Source: Flavimaricola marinus (GTDB taxonomy: Bacteria; Pseudomonadota; Alphaproteobacteria; Rhodobacterales; Rhodobacteraceae). Taken from it: a DNA stretch of 64,000 nt. The translations under genes and the position numbers were made by a program. Below the pieces are notes generated by a model that saw only the letters and a list, made by a program, of their open reading frames with translations, was not told where the DNA came from and made no database searches. Shown here piece by piece: positions 46,636 through 55,880 of this stretch (position 1 is the first letter of the stretch; every line of letters starts with the position of its first letter). Where the stretch lies: NCBI RefSeq assembly GCF_900184895.1, contig NZ_FXZK01000001.1, positions 434,001 through 498,000 of the forward strand, written 5' to 3'.

Positions 46636-47328
46636 TCAGCCGTCGAGCTTCTCGAAATAATTGGCGTTGGTGGCCGAAATCCATTCGATGGTCTCGTCGA
46701 GCCTCGACAAATGCAGCACGCCGGCATCGACGGCTCTGGTCTCATCATGGGATGTCACTGCGTCGGCGATCTTGCGATGGTCCTCCACAAGTTCCGGCAT
46801 CCGGTCGACCTTGGAGAGGCCCAACATGCACAAGCGGTCGACCTTCGATTTCTCGGCCATGATGACTTCGAATGCGAATTCGGCCTGCGCGATGGCGCAA
46901 AGTGTTTGGTGAAATGCGTAGTCGAGTGCGCCGAACCCCTCGACGTCTCGCGCAGCGAGGGCCTTTTCCTGGTCAGCGAGTGCTGCGTCGAGACTGGCAG
47001 CCCCTTCTGCATCGCAGAGTCGCGCCGCCCGGCAAAGAACCTCCTTCTCGACGGACAGCCGCACGAAACGCGATTTCACGATCTCTCTGGTCGAGAAGCG
47101 TTTCACTTCGGTGGCGCGTTGCGGCCGGATCACGAGCAGATCGAGATTGGCCAGCCGACTGAAGGCATCGCGGACGGGCTGGCGTGACACACCGAACTGC
47201 GCCGCGATATCCGATTCCGAAATCCTGTCACCGGGGCGCAAGCCAAGTGTCAGGATCTCTTCGTGAAGATAATCGAAGATCTCTTCGACGCTCGTGCGTC
47301 TATCGCGTGTCTGGTTCACCTGCACCAT
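46636..47328 (-). CDS. GntR family transcriptional regulator, FCD (FadR) subfamily
   Basis: A 230-residue repressor-type regulator. The N-terminal winged helix is about residues 8-75 (GDRISESDIAAQFGVSRQPVRDAFSRL). The C-terminal FCD effector domain (about 85-220) carries metal-binding Asp/His positions in DYAFHQTLCAIA, EDHRKIADAV and LHLSRLDE. TGGAG precedes the ATG at 47328. It is divergent from the alginate-type transporter operon and sits beside two CTAGTATACCAG sites; a third lies before the Gfo/Idh gene. It probably senses a uronate-derived metabolite. Confidence 0.9.
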   Translation of the reverse strand: MVQVNQTRDRRTSVEEIFDYLHEEILTLGLRPGDRISESDIAAQFGVSRQPVRDAFSRLANLDLLVIRPQRATEVKRFSTREIVKSRFVRLSVEKEVLCRAARLCDAEGAASLDAALADQEKALAARDVEGFGALDYAFHQTLCAIAQAEFAFEVIMAEKSKVDRLCMLGLSKVDRMPELVEDHRKIADAVTSHDETRAVDAGVLHLSRLDETIEWISATNANYFEKLDG

Positions 47329-47471
47329 TACAAAACTCCAAATAGCATTGCTTCTCTTGCCGATACGGGAAGCCGGCCCGGGCGTCACGGCGCGGCGCGG
47401 CGCGCGAAGTAGTTCCGATGCCGCTCGATTGAGAAGCTCCTCTCGTCTTTACGCTACTATAACTTTTAATA

Positions 47472-47503
47472 CTAGTATACCAGATCTTTTACTAGTATAC
47501 CAG
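47472..47503. promoter_or_regulatory. two tandem GntR-type operators in the gntR/algS divergent promoter region
   Basis: CTAGTATACCAG occurs twice (47472-47483 and 47492-47503), start to start 20 bp, about two helical turns, so bound dimers would lie on one face of DNA. Each copy is an 11/12 match to the palindrome CTAGTATACTAG at 42093. The sites lie 73-104 bp upstream of the transporter ATPase gene and about 145 bp from the gntR start, placed to control both directions. Confidence 0.75.
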
Positions 47504-47575
47504 TTTGCGAGGAGCGGCGAATCGGCCGTCAGGATCAATTCGCAGAATTCGAGCTGCACTTAAGGGGAGGCCAGC

Positions 47576-48679
47576 ATGGCAGGTGTCAGTCTACAGGGAA
47601 TCGTGAAGACCTACGGCGGGCTTCAAGTGGTCCATGGCATCGATCTGGAAGTGCAGGAAAAGGAATTCGTGGTTCTTGTCGGCCCGTCCGGCTGCGGCAA
47701 ATCCACGACGCTTCGCATGATCGCCGGGCTGGAGGAAATCACCGACGGCGACCTGACCATCGACGATCGTCACGTCAATCGCGTCGCCCCCAAGGACCGC
47801 GACGTTGCCATGGTCTTTCAGAACTACGCGCTCTACCCGCATCTGAACGTCGCCGACAACATCGCGTTCGGCCTACGCATCCGCAAGGAAAGCAAGGAAG
47901 CGATCGCTTCGTCAGTGCAGGAAGTGGGCGATATCCTCGGGCTGACTCCCTATCTCGAGCGGCGTCCGGCGGATCTGTCGGGCGGGCAGCGCCAGCGCGT
48001 CGCCATGGGCCGCGCGATCGTGCGCCGCCCCAAGGTCTTTCTCTTCGACGAGCCGCTGTCCAACCTCGACGCCAAATTGCGCACCCAGATGCGCGCCGAG
48101 ATCAAGCGGCTGCACAAGCGCCTCGGCGTGACGTCGATCTACGTCACCCACGATCAGATCGAGGCGATGACGCTGGCCGACCGGATCGTCGTGATGCACG
48201 ACGGCAGGATCGAACAGATCGGCACGCCGATGGATTTGTTCCTGAACCCGGTCAACACCTTCGTGGCCGAGTTCCTTGGCGCGCCGCCGATGAACATGAT
48301 CAAGGCGACCATCGCGTCCGGTGGCTCCAGCCCCGTCGCAGAGTTCGACGGCAACAAGGTGCCATTGGCGCCGATCCCTTCGTTGCAGAACGCCGTCGGG
48401 CGAGACGTCATCCTCGGCGTCAGGCCCGAATTCGTGACGGTGGCCGATCACACCGTGCCCGACCGCGTCGCCGTCGACGTCGATCTGATCGAGACGCTCG
48501 GGTCCGAAGCCCTGGTCCACGCAAGCCTTCAGGGCGCACCCTTCGTGATCCGGACAGAGACCGTCGGACAAATGCGCCTGCTGGACAACATCTCCGGCTT
48601 CACCATCGAGCCGCATCTGATCCGCGTCTTCGATGCACAGACAGGCATGGCCCTGCCCGGACAGGTGATGGTGCAATGA
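47576..48679 (+). CDS. algS: ABC transporter ATP-binding protein (AlgS/UgpC-like)
   Basis: A 367-residue CUT1-type sugar importer ATPase. Walker A GPSGCGKST (36-44), signature LSGGQRQRVAMGRAI, Walker B VFLFDEPLSNLDA and a C-terminal TOBE/OB region (about 240-365). It is the first gene of the operon and overlaps the next by ATGA. In Sphingomonas the AlgS dimer energises uptake of alginate oligosaccharides; the assignment here follows from the neighbouring permeases, receptor and lyase. Confidence 0.88.
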   Translation: MAGVSLQGIVKTYGGLQVVHGIDLEVQEKEFVVLVGPSGCGKSTTLRMIAGLEEITDGDLTIDDRHVNRVAPKDRDVAMVFQNYALYPHLNVADNIAFGLRIRKESKEAIASSVQEVGDILGLTPYLERRPADLSGGQRQRVAMGRAIVRRPKVFLFDEPLSNLDAKLRTQMRAEIKRLHKRLGVTSIYVTHDQIEAMTLADRIVVMHDGRIEQIGTPMDLFLNPVNTFVAEFLGAPPMNMIKATIASGGSSPVAEFDGNKVPLAPIPSLQNAVGRDVILGVRPEFVTVADHTVPDRVAVDVDLIETLGSEALVHASLQGAPFVIRTETVGQMRLLDNISGFTIEPHLIRVFDAQTGMALPGQVMVQ

Positions 48680-49671
48680 GCAACGATCCGAATTTCACCG
48701 GGCCCAGCACCGAAGAACTGGTCTTTGATGCCAGCGAAGCCCGGCGCCGCCGCAAGCCCAGCCGCATGGTCAGGCTCGGCGATCACATGAAGCGGGAATG
48801 GCAGCTCTATCTGATGCTGCTGCCCACAATTCTGTGGCTCGTCATCTTTCTCTACAAGCCTATGTATGGGCTGCAGATCGCGTTCAAGGACTACTCGATC
48901 TTTCGCGGGATCTCGGCCAGTCCCTGGGTCGGTTTCGAGCACTTCCACACGCTGTTCAACAACGACCAGTTTCTCAGAGCCCTCCGCAACACCATCATCA
49001 TGAGCTTCTATGGTCTGATGTTCGGCTTTCCGGTGCCGATCATGTTGGCGCTGATGTTCAACGAAGTGCTCAATCAGACCTTCAAAAAGTCGGTCCAGAC
49101 CATCGTCTATCTGCCGCACTTCATCTCGTCGGTGATCATCGCAGGCATTGTCATCACGGCATTCTCGCCGTCCGCGGGCATCGTGAATACGATCATCGGC
49201 TGGTTCGGTGTCGAACCGATCTACTTCCTCACGAAACCCGAATGGTTCCGCCCGATCTTCGTCGGAACGGGGATCTGGCAGGAGGCCGGCTTTCAATCCA
49301 TCGTCTACCTCGCCGCCATCGCGGGCGTCTCGCCCACACTCTACGAATCCGCCGTGGTGGACGGGGCGAGCCGCTGGCAGATGATCTGGAAGATCACGGT
49401 GCCGTCGATCCTGCCGACGATCATCATTATGTTGATCATCCGCATCGGCAACATCCTCGAGATCTCCTTCGAGATGATCATCCTGCTCTATCAGCCGGCG
49501 ACCTACGAAACGGCGGATGTGGTCAACACCTTCATCTACCGGCAGGGCCTTCAGGGCGGACAATACGACTTTGCCGCCGCCGCCGGCCTGTTCAACGCCG
49601 TGGTCGCCTTCACCCTGGTGATGACCGCAAACACCATCTCAAAGCGCTATTCGCGCACATCGCTTTGGTAG
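48676..49671 (+). CDS. algM1: ABC transporter permease AlgM1-like (LplB family)
   Basis: A 331-residue inner-membrane permease, close in length to Sphingomonas AlgM1. There are about six helices; the basic N-terminus (about 20-37) is cytoplasmic. The EAA-type loop reads YESAVVDGASRWQMIWKITVPSI (about 225-247). It overlaps algS by 4 bp and precedes the second permease by 13 bp. Confidence 0.85.
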   Translation: MSNDPNFTGPSTEELVFDASEARRRRKPSRMVRLGDHMKREWQLYLMLLPTILWLVIFLYKPMYGLQIAFKDYSIFRGISASPWVGFEHFHTLFNNDQFLRALRNTIIMSFYGLMFGFPVPIMLALMFNEVLNQTFKKSVQTIVYLPHFISSVIIAGIVITAFSPSAGIVNTIIGWFGVEPIYFLTKPEWFRPIFVGTGIWQEAGFQSIVYLAAIAGVSPTLYESAVVDGASRWQMIWKITVPSILPTIIIMLIIRIGNILEISFEMIILLYQPATYETADVVNTFIYRQGLQGGQYDFAAAAGLFNAVVAFTLVMTANTISKRYSRTSLW

Positions 49672-49684
49672 GGGACCAGACGCC

Positions 49685-50566
49685 ATGACAAACATGAACC
49701 TCTACTCGCGCGGCGATAAGCTCTTCGTCATCCTCAACATGGTTCTGATCGGCCTGTTCGCACTCTCGGCGCTGTATCCGTTCATCTACATCACGTCGCT
49801 GTCGATGAGCACCGGCTTCGAGGCCCGCGCCGGCAACGTCATCCTGACGCCGATCGGGTTCACGCTGGAGGCCTACAAGCAGGTGCTGAGCGAGCCGCAA
49901 TTCTGGACGAGCTACAAGAACACCTTCATCTATACCATCGGCGGCACCTTGATGAGCCTCGTGCTGATCATTCCGGGCGCCTATGCCCTGTCGAGGCCAC
50001 AGCTCTACGGGCGCAGATTCTGGAACCTCGCCGTCGCTTTCACGATGTGGTTTCACGCCGGTCTGATCCCGTTCTTTCTGAATATGCGCGATCTCGGACT
50101 GCTCGACAGCTACTTCGGCATCATCATCGGATTTGCGGTCAACGGCTTCAACATCATCCTGTTGCGGAACTTCTTCGAAGGGATCCCGCAATCGTTCGAG
50201 GAAGCCGCGCGGATGGACGGGGCCAACGAATTCCAGGTGCTCTGGAAGGTCTACATGCCGCTGTCCAAACCGGCCATCGCGACGGTCGCGCTGTTCTGCA
50301 TCGTGTCACGTTGGAACGGGTTCTTCTGGGCGATGGTCCTCTTGCAAGACGAGGACAAGATCCCGCTGCAGGTCTATCTGCGCCACGTCATCACCGAACT
50401 GACGGATGACGAGGCCTTTGCCGCCACGCTGATCAACGCGCCCTACTCCGTCGAGACGGTCAGTGCGGCGATCATCGTCTGCTCGATCATCCCGATCCTG
50501 CTCGTCTACCCCTTTCTCCAAAAATACTTCAGCAAGGGCATCTTGCTGGGCGGAGTGAAGGAATAA
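49685..50566 (+). CDS. algM2: ABC transporter permease AlgM2-like (LplC family)
   Basis: A 293-residue permease, the same length as I recall for AlgM2. It has six helices and an EAA-type loop EEAARMDGANEFQVLWKVYMPLS (about 176-198). It pairs with the first permease to form the membrane pore for oligosaccharides delivered by the binding protein encoded 29 bp downstream. Confidence 0.85.
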   Translation: MTNMNLYSRGDKLFVILNMVLIGLFALSALYPFIYITSLSMSTGFEARAGNVILTPIGFTLEAYKQVLSEPQFWTSYKNTFIYTIGGTLMSLVLIIPGAYALSRPQLYGRRFWNLAVAFTMWFHAGLIPFFLNMRDLGLLDSYFGIIIGFAVNGFNIILLRNFFEGIPQSFEEAARMDGANEFQVLWKVYMPLSKPAIATVALFCIVSRWNGFFWAMVLLQDEDKIPLQVYLRHVITELTDDEAFAATLINAPYSVETVSAAIIVCSIIPILLVYPFLQKYFSKGILLGGVKE

Positions 50567-50595
50567 CTCGGAACTCGCATCCAAGGGAGGATTTC

Positions 50596-52161
50596 ATGCG
50601 AAAACTACCACTCTCACTCGTCATGCTGGCCACAACGGCCATGACGGCCCCAGCCTTCGCGGACGGACACTTGCAGATTGTTGACGAACCGACCGAACTG
50701 ACGATCCACATGCATTGGCCGCGCGCACAAGGCTATGGCGTCGGCGGCGATGCGAGCCAGATCTACCCGGTGGAACAGGCCGCTCGCGACATGACCGGTA
50801 TCTCACTGATCGACGAGACCTTCGGCAAGAACACCACCGACAGCGCGGAAGCGATGAACCTGCTGATCGCCGCCGGTGACATGCCCGACATCGTCGGGGG
50901 TCACCTGATCCAGCAGCCGGTCAACGAATACGGCCCACAAGGTGCCTTCGTCCCGCTCAACGATCTTGTGGCCGAGCACGCTCCCAACATCCAGGCGTTC
51001 TGGGACAGCCACCCCGGTCTGCAAGAGGCGATCTCGGCCTATGACGGCAACTATTACTACATCCCCTATCTGCCCGACGGCGAATTCGGCCGCGCGTGGT
51101 ATATCCGTCAGGATTGGCTGGATGCACTCGGCCTCGAACAGCCGCAAAACGTCGACGAACTCTACGAGGTGATGGTCGCGTTCCGGGATCAGGATCCCAA
51201 CGGCAACGGCCTTGCCGACGAGGTCCCGTACTTTGCCCGCCAATGGGAAGAAGTGAACCGGCTGCTGACGCTCTGGGACGCCCGTTCCTCCGGCTCCGAC
51301 ACCTATCACGACTTTTACGTCAACGAGGCCGGTCAGGTCGTTCATCCCTATGCGCAAGACGCCTATATGGTCGGCCTGTCCAACATCGCCAAATGGTATG
51401 AGGAAGGCCTGATCGACGCCGAGATCTTTACGCGCGGCTCCTCCTCGCGTGACTATCTGCTGGGCGAGAACCTGGGCGGCATCACCCATGACTGGTTCGC
51501 CTCCACCTCGGGCTACAACGCAGCCCTAGCGGACAAGGTCGAAGGCTTCAACTTCGTGCCGTTCCTGCCGCCGGCCTCGGTCAGCGGCGTGCGGATGGAA
51601 GAGCACCGCCGCATTCCGATCAAGCCCGACGGATGGGCGATCAGCTATGCAGCCGCCGATCCGGTCACAGTCGTCAAATACTTCGACTTCTGGTTCACCG
51701 AAGAGGGCCGCCTTCTGTCCAACTTCGGCGTCGAGGGCCGGACATGGGACATGGTCGATGGCGAACCGGTCTACAAGCCGGAAGTGCTGAACAGCGATCA
51801 GGCGGTCAACAGCCAGATGTATCTGGAAGGCGCCCAGATCCAGCGCGGCTATTGGCAGGACTACCGCTATGAATGGCAGTGGACCGCAGAAGCCGCCCGC
51901 GAAGGCATCGAGCTCTATTCCGCCAATGATCTCCTTGTCGATCAGTTCCTCGGGGTGGCGTTCAACGAAGACGAGCAGGCCATCTATGACCGCTACTGGC
52001 CGTCGCTTCGGACATACATGCTCGAACGCAATCAGGCGTGGATCCTCGGATCCGGCGACGTCGAGGCCGACTGGGACGACTACATCGAGACGCTCAACGA
52101 CATGGGCTACCAGGTAGTGCTCGACGTCATGAACTCGGCCTACGCCCGCCAGTACGGCTAA
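50596..52161 (+). CDS. algQ: oligosaccharide-binding protein, AlgQ1/AlgQ2-like
   Basis: A 521-residue periplasmic receptor, much longer than ordinary sugar receptors and matching AlgQ1/AlgQ2. Signal peptide about 1-22 (LATTAMTAPAFADG). A calcium-binding EF-hand-like loop DPNGNGLADE (Asp200, Asn202, Asn204, Asp208, Glu209) matches the Ca site of the AlgQ proteins. AAGGGAGG precedes the ATG. A perfect hairpin follows the stop, probably raising its level over the downstream lyase. Binding of alginate oligomers is likely; related acidic glycans remain possible. Confidence 0.87.
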   Translation: MRKLPLSLVMLATTAMTAPAFADGHLQIVDEPTELTIHMHWPRAQGYGVGGDASQIYPVEQAARDMTGISLIDETFGKNTTDSAEAMNLLIAAGDMPDIVGGHLIQQPVNEYGPQGAFVPLNDLVAEHAPNIQAFWDSHPGLQEAISAYDGNYYYIPYLPDGEFGRAWYIRQDWLDALGLEQPQNVDELYEVMVAFRDQDPNGNGLADEVPYFARQWEEVNRLLTLWDARSSGSDTYHDFYVNEAGQVVHPYAQDAYMVGLSNIAKWYEEGLIDAEIFTRGSSSRDYLLGENLGGITHDWFASTSGYNAALADKVEGFNFVPFLPPASVSGVRMEEHRRIPIKPDGWAISYAAADPVTVVKYFDFWFTEEGRLLSNFGVEGRTWDMVDGEPVYKPEVLNSDQAVNSQMYLEGAQIQRGYWQDYRYEWQWTAEAAREGIELYSANDLLVDQFLGVAFNEDEQAIYDRYWPSLRTYMLERNQAWILGSGDVEADWDDYIETLNDMGYQVVLDVMNSAYARQYG

Positions 52162-52176
52162 CCCGTCACCAAAACC

Positions 52177-52202
52177 GCGTGGCCGGGCCAATCCGGCCAC
52201 GC
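52177..52202. promoter_or_regulatory. intercistronic hairpin between algQ-like and lyase genes
   Basis: GCGTGGCCGG and CCGGCCACGC form a perfect 10-bp stem with a 6-nt loop, 16 bp after the algQ-like stop and before the lyase ribosome site. It lacks a T-run on the plus strand, so partial attenuation or 3'-end protection of the receptor mRNA is more likely than full termination. Confidence 0.6.
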
Positions 52203-52235
52203 TCCCTCCCCCGTATCAGAACACAAGGCTCTGCA

Positions 52236-54557
52236 ATGTCCGCCAAGACACTCTCCAAGCTCGACGAACCGAAAGCGGGCCGCCTGATGATCCAGTATGC
52301 GCCGGATGCCAAGACCGACGTGGTCGAGAATCCGCCCCGCTTCACGTGGCTGCCGGTCATCGCGGACGAGGCACAGTATGTGTTGCGGGTGTCCACCGAC
52401 CCCGCCTACCCGGCGCAGGCAACAAAGACATTTGCCAGGCTGCCACTCAACTTCTTTACGCCGGACGTGACCTTCCCCGCGGGCGATTATCACTGGTCCT
52501 ATGCGGTCTGCGATCCGAACACCGGCAAACCGGTGACCAATTGGAGCAGCTCGCGTGCGTTCACCATCGCCGGTGATCTGGCCGAAACGCCCCTGGCGTC
52601 GCGCGACAAGCGGTTCGCAAAGGCCACCACGGCGCATCCGCGCTTGTGGTTGCAGCCGGACCGGCTCGAGGCGTTTCGCCAGGATGTCTCCAAGGACGCC
52701 GGGCATTGTTCGTGGTCGAACTTCTACGAGAAATCGGTCCTGCCATGGATGACGCGCGACGTCATGTCCGAACCGGCCGGATACCCCGATCACAAGCGGG
52801 TCGCCCCGATTTGGCGGCAGACCTATATCGATCTGCAAGAGCATATGTATGCGGTGCGCCACCTCGCCATCGGCGGGCAGGTCACCAAGGACGGCGATAT
52901 GCTGGGCCGCGCCAAGGCGTGGCTCCTGGAGGCCGCAAGCTGGGATCCGATGGGGGTCACCTCGCGAGCCTATACCGACGAATGGGCCTACCGGGTCACC
53001 AACACGCTCACATGGGGCTACGATTGGCTCTATGACCACCTGAGCGACACAGAGCGGGCCACGGTGCGTGCAGCCCTGCTGGAACGCACGCGCGATATCG
53101 CGGATCACGCGATGCACAATGCCAAGATCCACCTCTTTCCCTTTGACAGCCACGCCGTGCGCTCGGTCTCGCTGACGCTCGTGCCTGCCTGCATCGCCCT
53201 TTTGGGCGACGACGATGACGACGAAGCCCGCGACTGGCTGAACTACTGCATCGAGTTTCTGTTCACCGTCTATTCCCCCTGGGGCGACAGCGACGGCGGC
53301 TGGGCCGAAGGCACGAATTACTGGATGATGGGCATGGCCTATCTGATCGATGCGGCCAACCTGCTGAAGTCCTACGCCGGGCTCGATCTCTACAAGCGTC
53401 CGTTCTTTCAACACACCGCCGATTTCCCGCTGTTCTGCAAGGCGCCCAACACCCGCCGCGCGACCTTTGGCGACGACAGCACGATGGGCGAGCTGCCGGG
53501 GATCAAGACCGGCATGAACATGCGCCAGTTCGCCGGCGAGACGGGCAACGGCGCATATCAGTGGTATTTCGAAGAGCTGAACCGCCTCAATCCCGGCACC
53601 GAGATGGCATTCTACAACTGGGGTTGGTGGGATACGAATTTCGATGAGCTGGTGTATCTGACCTGCTGCCCCGCCATCGAGGCCACGCCACCGGCCAGCG
53701 GAATGCGCCATTTCAAGGGCATCGGCTGGGTCGGAATTCAGCATGAAATGGCTGACCCGGATCAGCACATGCAACTGGTCTTCAAGTCCTCGGCCTTCGG
53801 ATCGATCAGTCACAGCCACGGAGATCAGAACGCCTTCTGCCTTGCTGCCTATGGCGAGGATATGGCGATCCAGTCCGGCTACTACGTCGCCTTCAACTCG
53901 ACGATGCACCAGAAATGGCGGCGGCAGACCCGGTCCAAGAACGCGATCCTGATCAACGGGAAAGGCCAGTATGCCGAAAAGGACAAGGCCAGAGCGATGG
54001 CCGCCTCCGGCAAGATCCTCGCCGCAGAGCAACGCAAGGACCACTATTATCTGCGTGGCGACGCCACGGCGGCCTATCAGAGCCTGTCGCCCGAAGTGAC
54101 CCTGGCCGAGCGCGAAATCTACTTTGTGCGGAACAGCTATTTCGTCATCGTCGACAGCGTCGATGCCGAAACGCCGGTCACGTTGGGATGGCTTCTGCAT
54201 GCCAACGCCCCGTTCGAGCTTGGCCAGACGTCCTTTCGCAACATCGGCGAACGGGCGGGCTTCTATGGACAGGTGGTCTGGTCGGAGGCCGGAAAACCCA
54301 CGATGTCGCAGCACACCGGATTTCCGGATGTCGACCCGTCGGAATACGAAGGGCTGCCCGTCAGCACCTGTCTGACGGCGCAATATCCTGCCTCGACCCG
54401 TCACCGGATTGCGACCTTGCTCGTGCCCTACCGGCTGAGCGATCCGAAGCGGATTTTCCACTTCCTCGACGATCAGGGCTACGACGCGGATTTGTATTTC
54501 ACGGACGCCGACGAAAACAGCTTCCGTGTGGTGATGAAGAAGCTGGCCAAGACGTGA
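52236..54557 (+). CDS. polysaccharide lyase, PL15-type exolytic oligoalginate lyase (DUF4962/heparinase II-III)
   Basis: A 773-residue enzyme, near the size of the Agrobacterium exolytic alginate lyase Atu3025 (about 776). It has an N-terminal beta domain (about 20-115, DUF4962), an alpha/alpha toroid (about 125-400) and a heparinase II/III-like beta-sandwich from about 480, with SHSHGDQNAFCLAAYGE. His306 (FDSHAVRS) and Tyr362 (EGTNYW) align in position and spacing with the catalytic His and Tyr reported for PL15. No signal peptide is seen, so it would act in the cytoplasm on imported oligomers, releasing unsaturated monouronates. AAGG precedes the ATG at 52236. Confidence 0.86.
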   Translation: MSAKTLSKLDEPKAGRLMIQYAPDAKTDVVENPPRFTWLPVIADEAQYVLRVSTDPAYPAQATKTFARLPLNFFTPDVTFPAGDYHWSYAVCDPNTGKPVTNWSSSRAFTIAGDLAETPLASRDKRFAKATTAHPRLWLQPDRLEAFRQDVSKDAGHCSWSNFYEKSVLPWMTRDVMSEPAGYPDHKRVAPIWRQTYIDLQEHMYAVRHLAIGGQVTKDGDMLGRAKAWLLEAASWDPMGVTSRAYTDEWAYRVTNTLTWGYDWLYDHLSDTERATVRAALLERTRDIADHAMHNAKIHLFPFDSHAVRSVSLTLVPACIALLGDDDDDEARDWLNYCIEFLFTVYSPWGDSDGGWAEGTNYWMMGMAYLIDAANLLKSYAGLDLYKRPFFQHTADFPLFCKAPNTRRATFGDDSTMGELPGIKTGMNMRQFAGETGNGAYQWYFEELNRLNPGTEMAFYNWGWWDTNFDELVYLTCCPAIEATPPASGMRHFKGIGWVGIQHEMADPDQHMQLVFKSSAFGSISHSHGDQNAFCLAAYGEDMAIQSGYYVAFNSTMHQKWRRQTRSKNAILINGKGQYAEKDKARAMAASGKILAAEQRKDHYYLRGDATAAYQSLSPEVTLAEREIYFVRNSYFVIVDSVDAETPVTLGWLLHANAPFELGQTSFRNIGERAGFYGQVVWSEAGKPTMSQHTGFPDVDPSEYEGLPVSTCLTAQYPASTRHRIATLLVPYRLSDPKRIFHFLDDQGYDADLYFTDADENSFRVVMKKLAKT

Positions 54558-54630
54558 CGAGACGAGACGAATGCTGCCACACGGGGCCGCCCTGCCCGTG
54601 CCTGGCCGATCCCACCCGACGGAGACGTGA

Positions 54631-54960
54631 ATGACAAAGAACTACTTTCCCGCAAACGAAAACGAACTGGTCGATGTCGGAGGCGGGCTGACCCGAAAGG
54701 TCGCCGCGTACAATGACAACGTGATGTGCGTCGAAGTGCATTTCGAAGCCGGCACGGTGGCGGCGCGGCACCATCACCCGCACGAGCAGGTCACCTACGT
54801 CATGTCCGGCAAGTTCGAGTTCACCGTGGGCGACGACACCTACACCGTGTCCGCGGGGGATTCTCTTTATAAGAAATCGAATATCGAACATGGAGCGACC
54901 TGCATCGAAGCCGGGACGCTCCTCGATATCTTCACGCCGCACCGTGAAGATTTTCTTTGA
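54631..54960 (+). CDS. kdgF: KdgF family cupin, unsaturated uronate linearising enzyme
   Basis: A 109-residue single-domain cupin. Metal-ligand pattern: His47/His49 in ARHHHPHEQVTYV, Gln53 and His87 in NIEHGA, as in KdgF proteins. KdgF converts the cyclic 4,5-unsaturated uronate released by pectate or alginate lyases to the open-chain keto form. GGAG precedes the ATG. Its position between the exolytic lyase and a dehydrogenase fits this job exactly. Confidence 0.88.
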   Translation: MTKNYFPANENELVDVGGGLTRKVAAYNDNVMCVEVHFEAGTVAARHHHPHEQVTYVMSGKFEFTVGDDTYTVSAGDSLYKKSNIEHGATCIEAGTLLDIFTPHREDFL

Positions 54961-54998
54961 TCCAACCATCAACAAGACGACAAAAGGGAGAACATGGC

Positions 54999-55880
54999 AT
55001 GTCCAAACCCGTCATTGGCTTTATCGGCCTCGGCCTCATGGGAGGCAATATGGTTGAGAACCTTCAAAAGAAGGGTTTCGATCTCGTCGTGATGGATCTC
55101 AACAAGGATGCCGTCGAGGCGGTCCTTGCCCGTGGCAACGCAAAGCAGGCCGGATCGCCCAAAGAACTGGCCGAGGCGAGCGACATCGTGATGCTGTGTC
55201 TCACGACGTCCGACGTGGTCGAAAAGGTCGTCTACGGCGACGACGGCATTCTGGCCGGCATCAAGCCCGGTGCCGTGCTCATCGATTTCGGCACCTCGAT
55301 CCCCGCATCGACCCGCAAGATCGGTGCCGATCTGGCGGCAAAGGGTGCGGGCATGGTCGATGCCCCGCTCGGTCGGACTCCGGCCCATGCCAAGGACGGC
55401 CTGCTGAATATCATGGCGGCCGGCGACAGGGAGACCTTCGACAAGGTCAAGCCGGTGCTCGACGAACAGGGCGAGAACGTATTCTATCTCGGCGCGCTGG
55501 GCGCGGGGCATGTGACGAAGTTGATCAACAACTTCATGGGCATGACCACGGTCTGCACGATGAGCCAGGCCTTTGCCGTGGCAGATCGCGCCGGCGTCGA
55601 TCGCAAGCAGCTCTATGACATCATGTCCACCGGCCCGTCCAATTCGCCCTTCATGGGCTTTTGCAAGAACTACGCAATCGACGGGATCAGCGATCTGGGC
55701 TTTTCGATCAACAACGCCAACAAGGATCTCGGCTATTTCCTCAGAATGGCCGAGGATTTGGGCACGCAAGCCGAGATCGCACAGGGCACGTCAAAGAACC
55801 TTCAGGCCGCCGTCGCCGCAGGCATGGGGGAAGGGAACGTGCCGGAAATCTTCGACTATTTCCTGACGCTGGAAAAATAG
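54999..55880 (+). CDS. beta-hydroxyacid dehydrogenase family oxidoreductase (candidate DEH reductase)
   Basis: A 293-residue member of the 3-hydroxyisobutyrate/tartronate-semialdehyde reductase family. Dinucleotide motif GLGLMGGNM (10-18), substrate segment around residues 118-130 (GMVDAPLGRTPAH) and catalytic Lys174 in GHVTKLINNF. Asp33 at the end of the second beta strand suggests NAD(H) rather than NADP(H). AAAGGGAG lies 8 nt before the ATG at 54999. In this operon it most plausibly reduces 4-deoxy-erythro-5-hexoseulose uronate to KDG, an inference from context. Confidence 0.85.
   Translation: MSKPVIGFIGLGLMGGNMVENLQKKGFDLVVMDLNKDAVEAVLARGNAKQAGSPKELAEASDIVMLCLTTSDVVEKVVYGDDGILAGIKPGAVLIDFGTSIPASTRKIGADLAAKGAGMVDAPLGRTPAHAKDGLLNIMAAGDRETFDKVKPVLDEQGENVFYLGALGAGHVTKLINNFMGMTTVCTMSQAFAVADRAGVDRKQLYDIMSTGPSNSPFMGFCKNYAIDGISDLGFSINNANKDLGYFLRMAEDLGTQAEIAQGTSKNLQAAVAAGMGEGNVPEIFDYFLTLEK

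Noticed and set aside
54957-54972. TTGATCCAACCATCAA as an FNR/Nnr-type box
   Set aside because: The spacer is 6 nt instead of the 4 nt required for TTGAT-N4-ATCAA, and the site overlaps the kdgF stop inside an operon.
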